13,541 nt of DNA, from the NCBI GenBank assembly GCA_049889215.1, contig JBMHDV010000008.1, positions 1-13,541 of the forward strand. The letters are read 5' to 3'. Shown in pieces: positions 8,025 to 13,541 of this stretch (position 1 is its first letter; every line of letters starts with the position of its first letter). This stretch comes from UBA817 sp049889215 (GTDB lineage Bacteria > Margulisbacteria > Marinamargulisbacteria > UBA817). The translations under genes and the position numbers were made by a program. A model generated the notes under the pieces. It searched no databases. It had not been told where the DNA came from and saw only the letters and a list, made by a program, of their open reading frames with translations.

Positions 8025-8051
8025 TTATCGGCAACTTTCAACGAAACTTTA
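8025..8051 (-). promoter_or_regulatory. Consensus sigma-28 (FliA) promoter of flgM
   Basis: On the minus strand, TAAAGTTT (8051-8044), an 11-base spacer and GCCGATAA (8032-8025) match the known enterobacterial FliA consensus TAAAGTTT-N11-GCCGATAA at every base. Transcription would start near 8018, leaving a short leader that carries the GGAGGT at 8012-8007. This indicates that the organism has a functional sigma-28 flagellar regulon. Confidence 0.92.
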
Positions 8052-8072
8052 TGTTAAATCACACCTTTTTTT

Positions 8073-8108
8073 CACCTTGCACATTCAGACATGAGAACGT
8101 GCAAGGTG
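8073..8108. repeat. 10-bp perfect hairpin between ssb and the flgM promoter
   Basis: CACCTTGCAC (8073-8082) and GTGCAAGGTG (8099-8108) are exact inverted repeats with a 16-base loop. The hairpin begins 9 bases after the ssb stop. On the ssb strand it is followed by a run of seven A, not T, so it is not a standard intrinsic terminator. It may protect the ssb mRNA 3' end or slow read-through into the flgM promoter. Confidence 0.5.
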
Positions 8109-8117
8109 GTTTACAAA

Positions 8118-8558
8118 TTATGCTGACAATTTAGCCTTCAATTTATTGCTTAAAACAATATTTTTTGATGACATTAATTCAGTATGTAATCCCTTATTTT
8201 TTATAATTAAATCAACCAGCTCCGCCTCTGTATTCAAATTATGCTTTGGTTTAAAAACATTGATATATGATGACACTAATTCGATATTATTGTGCTTTTG
8301 ATTTTCCTTTTCATAATAGGAAATCGATAAGCGACCATTTACAGCAATATTATCCCCTTTTTTTACTTGTGAGGCTTGTTTATGATCACGTTGACTCCAA
8401 ACAACAACTGGAATGTATTCGGTATACTCTTTTTCACTGGTTGATGAATAAAAATTAACTGCTAATTTAAAATAATATTTTTTCTTTGCGTCGAATTCGT
8501 AAACTTTAACATCATCAACGGCCCTCCCTATTAAATAAACTTCATTTAAATCTTGCAT
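8118..8558 (-). CDS. ssb: Single-stranded DNA-binding protein (SSB), no acidic tip
   Basis: SSB coats single-stranded DNA in replication, recombination and repair through an OB fold. I chose the ATG at 8558 (MQDLNEVYLIGRAV), which matches the family's opening and has GGGGGGA 4 bases upstream. Upstream ATGs at 8591 and 8588 would sit inside the predicted promoter. Residues 1-100 give the OB-fold pattern: LIGRAV, FKLAVNFY, EYIPVVVWSQRD (the W-x-x-x-A region is altered), VKKGDNIAVNGRLSISYY and a final strand NIELVSSYINVF. The C-terminal 40 residues are basic and end LSNKLKAKLSA. They lack both the usual Gly/Pro/Gln linker and the DDDIPF-like tip that recruits partner proteins. At 146 residues the length is ordinary, but this may be a secondary or specialised SSB instead of the main one. 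Confidence 0.85.
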   Translation of the reverse strand: MQDLNEVYLIGRAVDDVKVYEFDAKKKYYFKLAVNFYSSTSEKEYTEYIPVVVWSQRDHKQASQVKKGDNIAVNGRLSISYYEKENQKHNNIELVSSYINVFKPKHNLNTEAELVDLIIKNKGLHTELMSSKNIVLSNKLKAKLSA

Positions 8559-8580
8559 GGTTCCCCCCATATATTTTGAT

Positions 8581-8600
8581 ATTTCCATCATGATGGAAAT
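8581..8600. promoter_or_regulatory. Perfect 20-bp palindrome over the ssb -10 element
   Basis: ATTTCCATCATGATGGAAAT is its own reverse complement over all 20 bases. It covers the predicted -10 of ssb, so a bound dimer would block transcription. It does not match the LexA boxes known from enterobacteria (CTGT-N8-ACAG) or Firmicutes (GAAC-N4-GTTC). Confidence 0.5.
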
Positions 8601-8615
8601 TCACACTTACGTCAA
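8587..8615 (-). promoter_or_regulatory. Predicted ssb promoter
   Basis: TTGACG (8615-8610), 17 bases, then CATGAT (8592-8587) form a sigma-70-like promoter. Transcription would begin near 8580, downstream of the ATGs at 8591 and 8588 but upstream of the ribosome site and ATG at 8558. This supports the shorter SSB start. Confidence 0.45.
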
Positions 8616-8634
8616 GTTTTAAATTATTTATTTC

Positions 8635-10293
8635 CTAACGAAGATATAAGATTTCAGGCTGACTATTATGACTGATGATTGTCATTAGCGCTGACTTTTT
8701 TGGAAATACTCTTATAAATTCTGCATCAACACTTGTTACATTTTCACTTGTTGTCGATTGCTGATACAAAAGATCCTGGACAGCAAGTTGTGTAACCGGA
8801 TCGTTTGAATTTAATTTGAATGATACCAATTGATTTTCGCTATTTAAATAAAATAGTTGGTTATTGGTAATGATTGGCGATGTAGCATCGAAAGGCTGCG
8901 CCCACGCCGAGGCAAATGTATTTATATCTAAGGCCTCAATCATTGTCTCATTAAGAAGGTTTTTGTATTGAATGATTAGTAGATTATCTGTAATGCTCAC
9001 AATCTTAAATTCTTTTACATTTTTAGTGGCTTGATCTTCGATATTTAATGAATCTAAATCTAAAATGGATAAGGTTACATCATCTTTATTTTTTGTTGCT
9101 AATAATAATTTACCCTGACTAATTGCCATATCAAGTACGTCAGTTGCTATGGATGACTCAATATCTGACAATGCTCGAGACAATTCAATTTGACCAGAGT
9201 TTAAATTGACCCGACTTAATTGTTGCGCCTTGTTATCTAAAATTATAAGTGTCTCCAAATCAGCAGCATGAATCATTTCGTTTAACGGTAAGTCTATTTT
9301 CCATAGCTCTTCTTTGTTGTTTACCAACTTCACGCCATCTGGCATTAATAAAACAACATTATTATTTACATAAAACGCATCTAAGGCCTTGTTATTCTCT
9401 TGATAATACATTTGGCTCTGCAGATCCAGATTCAACTTTTTAATTTGAACGAATGGTTGCAATTGAAATGCCAAAAAGCCATCATTTGTTAGCTGTACTT
9501 TAGGCCGGATTAATCCTAACTCTGTCCACCGTAATTGGTCGGTATTTGGTGGTAAAAACACCATCTTTTGATCATCTAAAATATAATCACCATTGCCATT
9601 GCTAAAGAACTGCGGATTGCGAAATGATAAGGACTGATCCACAGTCACTTTTCGTGAGACAACGGTTGAATTGGATAATTGAAAATCAGTATCTAGGTAA
9701 CGACGACGTGCTAAATCTTGATTTTGATTGACCCAATTATCTGATGAATTAATGACATAATTTAAAATGGGCTTTTGATCCCCATACCAAAAACTGGTGT
9801 ATATCTGGTTAAATTCATCTTTCACACGAATCAAATTGTTCGCACCTTGAACCTCAATATTTAACACAATTGCCAGTGTATCATCTGTAACAAAGCATAT
9901 GTCGCCAGCAAAATAATGCACTTGTCCCAAGGTCTCCTCGAGCACGGCTTTTCGATATATTGAGCGTCGCCCTTCAGTGATGTTAAGCGCCTTGGCTTGT
10001 ATTGTTAAAATATCTTGCTCCGATAGTAATTGCCAACCATCATAAACCGACTGTATTCGACGCTGAACCAGTCCATTAGCAGTAATTGTCTCTGCAAAAC
10101 GATAAGCAAGGACATTAATTGTCACAGGTAAGTTACTGTGCCTTAAAATTAAGCGTTCTCGATACTTTTCTGTCGGCTGAGATTCCCAAATGGTCTCATC
10201 ATATTTTAAATTTAATTTGAATGCATTATCTTTGAAATCAAGCCCGAATAGTGTGCTAGATAAAAGTGCAATTAAAAGAATGAACTTTTTCAT
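8635..10293 (-). CDS. Exported 552-residue protein with probable beta-propeller C-terminus
   Basis: The N-terminus MKKFILLIALLSSTLFG is a clear signal peptide, with cleavage likely after residue 17. I do not recognise the family. Residues 20-180 have alternating strands with one Cys and could be a separate small alpha/beta domain. Residues of about 200-552 show repeated short beta-strand units of the type LLMPDGVKLVNNKEELWKID, ADLETLIILDNKAQQLSRVN and ISQGKLLLATKNKDDVTLSI, which resemble PQQ- or WD-type propeller blades. A periplasmic or surface binding role is plausible, but no active site is visible. No lipobox Cys follows the signal peptide. TTGACA-N17-AAAAAT lies just before the ATG with no Shine-Dalgarno. 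The gene diverges from tRNA-Asp and its stop lies close upstream of ssb, but the ssb promoter appears independent. Confidence 0.88.
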   Translation of the reverse strand: MKKFILLIALLSSTLFGLDFKDNAFKLNLKYDETIWESQPTEKYRERLILRHSNLPVTINVLAYRFAETITANGLVQRRIQSVYDGWQLLSEQDILTIQAKALNITEGRRSIYRKAVLEETLGQVHYFAGDICFVTDDTLAIVLNIEVQGANNLIRVKDEFNQIYTSFWYGDQKPILNYVINSSDNWVNQNQDLARRRYLDTDFQLSNSTVVSRKVTVDQSLSFRNPQFFSNGNGDYILDDQKMVFLPPNTDQLRWTELGLIRPKVQLTNDGFLAFQLQPFVQIKKLNLDLQSQMYYQENNKALDAFYVNNNVVLLMPDGVKLVNNKEELWKIDLPLNEMIHAADLETLIILDNKAQQLSRVNLNSGQIELSRALSDIESSIATDVLDMAISQGKLLLATKNKDDVTLSILDLDSLNIEDQATKNVKEFKIVSITDNLLIIQYKNLLNETMIEALDINTFASAWAQPFDATSPIITNNQLFYLNSENQLVSFKLNSNDPVTQLAVQDLLYQQSTTSENVTSVDAEFIRVFPKKSALMTIISHNSQPEILYLR

Positions 10294-10301
10294 ACGTATT
10301 T

Positions 10302-10330
10302 ATTTTTGCAATTGTGCCTGATTATGTCAA
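10302..10330 (-). promoter_or_regulatory. Predicted promoter of the exported 552-residue protein
   Basis: A perfect TTGACA (10330-10325) is followed after 17 bases by AAAAAT (10307-10302). Transcription would begin at or one to two bases before the ATG at 10293, again suggesting a leaderless mRNA. Confidence 0.4.
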
Positions 10331-10367
10331 ATTTCATGAATGATTACACAAAAACTCATATTTTCTA

Positions 10368-10396
10368 TTGCAATTATTTACGTCGACGGATATTAT
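10368..10396 (+). promoter_or_regulatory. Predicted tRNA-Asp promoter
   Basis: TTGCAA (10368-10373), 17 bases and TATTAT (10391-10396) lie 12 bases before the mature tRNA 5' end. An overlapping TATAAT at 10394-10399 is an alternative -10. The tRNA-Pro promoter has a similar TTGCGA-N17-TATAAT form. Confidence 0.5.
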
Positions 10397-10408
10397 AATC
10401 TCACTCGC

Positions 10409-10486
10409 GGAGGCGTAGTTCAGTTGGTTTAGAACGCCGGCCTGTCACGCCGGAGGTCGAGGGTTCGAGTCCCTTCGTCTCCGCCA
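10409..10486 (+). tRNA. tRNA-Asp (anticodon GUC)
   Basis: The 78-base gene folds into a full cloverleaf. The acceptor stem pairs GGAGGCG with CGTCTCC (one G-U). The D stem is GTTC/GAAC. The anticodon stem is CCGGC/GCCGG with loop CTGTCAC and GTC at 10444-10446. The T loop is TTCGAGT. The discriminator is G and CCA is encoded in the DNA. GUC reads both aspartate codons. Confidence 0.97.
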
Positions 10487-10655
10487 TATACTACAAAGAT
10501 AGACTTTTATTTTTTGAACATTTAATTTGTTTATTATATTTTTTTTTCAATATTTGAGTTCTCAAACGTCGGAAATTTTTTTTGGTGTCTACTTCAAAAG
10601 TTATCAAATTAACCTTCGTAATTGATAGGGGGTACTCGATCTTTAATACAATTGT
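10487..10655. other. AT-rich convergent gap after tRNA-Asp
   Basis: This 169-base gap separates the plus-strand tRNA-Asp from the end of the minus-strand SDR gene. T-runs follow the tRNA (10507-10515, 10540-10548) after only a weak AAAG/CTTT stem. An imperfect hairpin of TATCAAATTA (10602-10611) and TAATTGATA (10619-10627) could help end transcripts from either side. I see no gene. Confidence 0.35.
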
Positions 10656-11591
10656 TTAAGCATTCATTTTGTTTAACACGGCTTTAAGTGATGAATATGA
10701 TAACTCTTCACCAAAATGATAGGGCGCATGAACATCGTATGTAAAATGAGGATTTTTAGCACAATGAGCCCCCCATGAGTCAACCCGACGTTTAAAAATG
10801 AGGATTAAAACGTTTATCAGCCACTGTGGTATGTTTAATTGAATCCAAGGCTTTTCACCAATGTATTCCGATATTTCTAAAATTGCATCATTAAATGATA
10901 TGTTTGGATTCCCGATAACCATATCGTTTGGCACATCCTGAGTCATTGAAATGGATATCATTTTAGCTATATCTTCGGCATGCAAAAAATGAAAAGCACC
11001 ATTTAAATGCAACCACTTGGCCCATTTTAAATGGCGTCTGATGTCTAATAAACCCTGTGATATATGAGAATACGGTGCGGTATCACTTCCACCCAATACC
11101 ATGGTTGGAAATAATGTAATAACTTTATCCGCCCATTTGGAGTCTTTAATCGCTTTGTATGCCTCTAATTTTGATTTAACATACGGGGAACCTTCTGTTT
11201 TTGCAGCTGGGGATAGTTCATTCCCCTTCGTTAAGATACTAGCGGTTGAAAAATAGATGATTTTTTTTAATCTTTCAGGATCACAATAATTAAACATCTC
11301 CAAGGTTCGGTCACGATTTATTCGAAGGTTCACGTCCAAATCATAGCCCCAAACAGTAGCAATATGAACTACGTAATCCACTGTTTTCAAACAATCTTTA
11401 CAGCGTTTAATATCATCCATGCCACCATCATAAAAGGTAATATTATTCCAATCTTTAATGTCCATTTTAAAGCGAGTGATATCTCTTACTTGAATATGCA
11501 AATGAGCTGTTGGAAATGTGTCTCTAAGCTCCATTAAAGCGTAGTGACCAATGCAACCCGTTGCTCCCGTAATGAAAATATTGGTTTCCAT
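10656..11591 (-). CDS. NAD(P)-dependent epimerase/reductase, extended SDR family
   Basis: The 311-residue protein is a typical extended short-chain dehydrogenase/reductase. Its dinucleotide-binding motif is TGATGCIG (8-15). A VVHIAT stretch (74-79) follows, then the catalytic region FSTAS (114-118) and YVKSK with Tyr137 and Lys141. FPTMVLGG (161-168) and the substrate-side FLHAEDIA (202-209) are standard for NAD-dependent sugar epimerases, dihydroflavonol reductase-like and related enzymes. The C-terminus ends ELSYSSLKAVLNKMNA, the usual tail pattern. A hydrophobic stretch at 257-267 (WLINVLILIFK) is short but could touch the membrane. The exact substrate cannot be told. The upstream GT4 gene makes a nucleotide-sugar or glycolipid role plausible. 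It follows that gene by 27 bases. Confidence 0.88.
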   Translation of the reverse strand: METNIFITGATGCIGHYALMELRDTFPTAHLHIQVRDITRFKMDIKDWNNITFYDGGMDDIKRCKDCLKTVDYVVHIATVWGYDLDVNLRINRDRTLEMFNYCDPERLKKIIYFSTASILTKGNELSPAAKTEGSPYVKSKLEAYKAIKDSKWADKVITLFPTMVLGGSDTAPYSHISQGLLDIRRHLKWAKWLHLNGAFHFLHAEDIAKMISISMTQDVPNDMVIGNPNISFNDAILEISEYIGEKPWIQLNIPQWLINVLILIFKRRVDSWGAHCAKNPHFTYDVHAPYHFGEELSYSSLKAVLNKMNA

Positions 11592-11618
11592 GGTTTTAGT
11601 TTAAACCCTATTGTTAAT

Positions 11619-12713
11619 TCAGGCTAGATTCAATGATTGATCATATTCTGCAGCCTTTGACTTAACATCAAAGCTTCTTAACACAGCTGGCATTTGATCC
11701 ACATATTTTGATTGTTGCTGGGAATCTTCAATTATTGTTATCAAACCACTGGCAATGTCCTCTGGGTCTTTAGGGTTTACATACACCGCCGCATTTTTGC
11801 CCACTTCAGGTAATGCTGTGGTATTGGAAATAACCACTGGTGTCTGCACCGACATCGCCTCTAATATTGGTAATCCAAATCCCTCTGCGTGAGATGCAAA
11901 TAATAACGCCGTTGCTTTTTTATATAAGTTGGCAAGCTGGTTTGACTTTATATAGGACATTAATTTAATTTTTTTAAAATGCTTTAGACACAGCCATTGT
12001 ATAGCAGGGGGAAGAATCAATGGTCGATGCCCAACGCATGCCACCAATTGATATTCCGGATACTGTTTACTGAATACTAAGAATCCTCTAAGGGCACCAA
12101 TAAAGTTCTTTCTTTTTTCGAAATTACCCATATAAAGAATATATGGTTGATTGACATTTAACTCTTTTGCTAAATCCACATCCATTTGAGCATCTTTTTC
12201 AATTGATGAATTGAAACCATTATAAATTACTTCAATGCTTGCATCAGGAATCCACTCCAAGATACTGCTTTTTGTATACTGACTAATAGCAATAAGTTTT
12301 TTAGCTTTTTTTAGCTTTTTTAGCATTGGGGCCAATGTTGTTTGGTATTTTTTTTGATTGGTTAATAAATGGTCGTTAAATAAATCATGAACCGTAACTG
12401 AATAGGGAAAATTAAAGTTATCTGGAATGTTATATTGCGCCATGAAATGACAGTAATCGATATGATGCTCTGTTAAAAACTCCGCTAATTTTTGGCCATA
12501 ATTTGCCGTTGATAATGGCGATTTAAACACTAGCTGCTCAATACCAAATGATTCGATGGTGCCTCGCCCTTTCTCTATTAAAACACGATATCGATTTTTA
12601 TTTGGAATATGCTCAATGATGTTTCTTATAACAGTTCCAATTCCTCGGAACCTTGAATTATCTTGCAAACAACGGCAGTCAATAACAATTTTTTTTAAAT
12701 CAGTGTTGGCCAT
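11619..12713 (-). CDS. GT4-family glycosyltransferase
   Basis: This enzyme transfers a sugar from an activated donor, probably in cell-surface glycan or glycolipid synthesis. The 364 residues match a two-domain GT-B fold. The N-terminal acceptor domain opens with IDCRCLQDNS and RGIGTVIRNI (23-32) and has TVHDLF (107-112) and AISQYTK (142-148). The C-terminal donor domain has YMGNFEKRKN (194-203), then the GT4 signature HAEGFGLPILEAM (275-287), whose E-x7-E pair is Glu277 and Glu285, and TALPEVG (299-305). No membrane segment is visible. The start lies 2 bases after the stop of the upstream exported protein and lacks a Shine-Dalgarno, so translation is probably coupled. Donor and acceptor are unknown. 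Confidence 0.93.
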   Translation of the reverse strand: MANTDLKKIVIDCRCLQDNSRFRGIGTVIRNIIEHIPNKNRYRVLIEKGRGTIESFGIEQLVFKSPLSTANYGQKLAEFLTEHHIDYCHFMAQYNIPDNFNFPYSVTVHDLFNDHLLTNQKKYQTTLAPMLKKLKKAKKLIAISQYTKSSILEWIPDASIEVIYNGFNSSIEKDAQMDVDLAKELNVNQPYILYMGNFEKRKNFIGALRGFLVFSKQYPEYQLVACVGHRPLILPPAIQWLCLKHFKKIKLMSYIKSNQLANLYKKATALLFASHAEGFGLPILEAMSVQTPVVISNTTALPEVGKNAAVYVNPKDPEDIASGLITIIEDSQQQSKYVDQMPAVLRSFDVKSKAAEYDQSLNLA

Positions 12714-12715
12714 AA

Positions 12716-13207
12716 TTAAAGCTTAGATTGAATGAGTTTCACGTTTTCTGTACTTACCACGGCCTGTTTTGATAACTTAATTTCACCATTTTCAGCCAAT
12801 AAGATTATGAATGGCGTAATAGTATCAGCTAATTCATTTTTCCCAGAAATTGCTTGGATGATATCGTTTTTTTTCTTGCCAAAATATGGAAAGAAATTGG
12901 ACTGAATCGGTTTAGGAATGGATTTTTTCATGCCATTTTTTATGAATCCATCAACAAATGGTGGCACGCCACCGATCACAGGTATTTGAAGCCATGAAAT
13001 GTTACTCGTTGGTGTTAAATTAAGAGCTCGAACCCACGCTTCCATAGGTTCAGAAGATTTCATATCGAATCCTATAATTATCAACTGATTCGATCTTTGG
13101 TTTGGCACCTTAATATTTTCTTCCTGTAGCGTCTTCCCAGTTATTGTTGGAAAGTTAATTGAAAATACCAATGTTGGTAGAACCATTATCAATAATATTA
13201 ATTTCAT
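12716..13207 (-). CDS. Exported ATP10-like thioredoxin-fold protein
   Basis: A signal peptide (MKLILLIMVLPTLVFS, cleavage near 16) is followed by FPTITGKTLQEENIKVP, a strand LIIIGFDM, a helix with EAWVRALN, then IPVIGGVPPFVDGFIKNGMKK and a late strand TPFIILLAENGEIK. This order resembles ATP10-type proteins, a thioredoxin-fold group known in mitochondria for F1Fo-ATPase assembly and found in bacteria without a set role. There is no Cys-x-x-Cys, so redox chemistry is unlikely. The family call is from memory of its pattern and should be taken as moderate. A weak TTCACA-N18-TAGCAT promoter lies directly before the ATG, without a Shine-Dalgarno. It is the first gene of a tight unit with the glycosyltransferase and SDR genes. 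Confidence 0.75.
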   Translation of the reverse strand: MKLILLIMVLPTLVFSINFPTITGKTLQEENIKVPNQRSNQLIIIGFDMKSSEPMEAWVRALNLTPTSNISWLQIPVIGGVPPFVDGFIKNGMKKSIPKPIQSNFFPYFGKKKNDIIQAISGKNELADTITPFIILLAENGEIKLSKQAVVSTENVKLIQSKL

Positions 13208-13404
13208 GTATTTATGCTACCTTGGTCTCCCTACTTTTGTGAAGAATTAACGGGCACTGCCAGCGCAATTTCAATCTCCGAAAACAGGTCGAACTTGCTT
13301 CCTTTTTAAAATTTTTTATTTTTGGAATTTATTGGAATTTTTAACGGAAGGAATAGTAGCGTTAGCTACAGGCCTGCAGTTCAAATTTCAATAGGTTTCA
13401 AAAA
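13208..13404 (-). other. Gap between tRNA-Pro and the ATP10-like gene
   Basis: This 197-base gap is AT-rich in its middle (two copies of TTGGAATTT on the plus strand at about 13322-13340). A small GTAGC-GTTA-GCTAC stem at 13356-13369 lies just after tRNA-Pro but has no T-run. I see no gene here. The tRNA transcript may extend into the operon. Confidence 0.35.
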
Positions 13405-13482
13405 TGGTCGGGGTAGCAAGATTCGAACTTGCGGCCCCCTGTTCCCAAAACAGGTGCGCTAACCGGACTGCGCTATACCCCG
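13405..13482 (-). tRNA. tRNA-Pro (anticodon UGG)
   Basis: The 78-base gene forms a full cloverleaf on the minus strand. The acceptor stem is CGGGGTA/TACCCCG, the anticodon stem CCTGT/ACAGG with loop TTTGGGA and TGG at 13447-13445, and the T loop TTCGAAT. The discriminator is A and CCA is encoded. UGG can read all four proline codons by wobble. Confidence 0.97.
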
Positions 13483-13496
13483 ACAATCGTACAGGT

Positions 13497-13525
13497 ATTA
13501 TACAAAGCTATGCCGTTCATCGCAA
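13497..13525 (-). promoter_or_regulatory. Predicted tRNA-Pro promoter
   Basis: TTGCGA (13525-13520), 17 bases and a perfect TATAAT (13502-13497) lie upstream of the tRNA. CAATCGT (13484-13490) and ACGATTG (13535-13541) form an inverted repeat around the promoter, whose outer arm touches the window edge. Confidence 0.55.
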
Positions 13526-13541
13526 CTGGTGTTTACGATTG

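Noticed and set aside
8559..8591. Longer SSB start at the ATG at 8591
   Set aside because: The extra residues fall inside the predicted promoter and palindrome, whereas the ATG at 8558 has a GGGGGGA ribosome site and the family's standard N-terminus.

Overview
The window reads as chromosomal DNA of an AT-rich, flagellated, probably two-membraned bacterium. It carries housekeeping genes (purA, ssb, tRNA-Asp, tRNA-Pro), an anti-sigma-28 factor behind a consensus flagellar promoter, exported proteins with short signal peptides, and several proteins with no family I recognise. The phylum cannot be fixed from this sequence. The mix of KaiC-like ATPases, flagellar control and very large uncharacterised proteins would suit an uncultured lineage such as Margulisbacteria, but that is only a weak guess. 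I see no IS element, CRISPR array, phage gene or integration site.

Positions 1-4340 (minus strand) hold two uncharacterised proteins: a 481-residue protein (2895-4340), followed by the first 926 residues of a very large, mostly helical protein that runs off the left edge (1-2780). Divergent from them is a plus-strand pair (4516-6278). Its first gene encodes a single-domain KaiC-like ATPase and its second a response-regulator receiver domain fused to a KaiC-like domain. Their reading frames overlap by 7 bases. A perfect 24-bp dyad lies just upstream of the pair. The pair meets purA (6275-7528, minus) with the two stop codons overlapping.

Positions 7726-8558 (minus) hold an FlgM-family anti-sigma-28 factor, preceded by an exact match to the sigma-28 promoter consensus, and an SSB protein that lacks the usual acidic C-terminal tip. 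The ssb promoter region contains a perfect 20-bp palindrome. Next come an exported 552-residue protein with a probable beta-propeller C-terminus (8635-10293, minus) and, divergently, tRNA-Asp(GUC).

Positions 10656-13207 (minus) form a compact three-gene unit: an exported ATP10-like thioredoxin-fold protein, a GT4 glycosyltransferase and an NAD(P)-dependent epimerase/reductase of the extended SDR type. tRNA-Pro(UGG) lies upstream of it on the same strand.

The best candidate for something undescribed is the KaiC / receiver-KaiC pair, with its altered catalytic-glutamate motifs, its upstream dyad, and the divergent genes for a 481-residue protein and a giant protein. Whether these genes work together is inference from position only.
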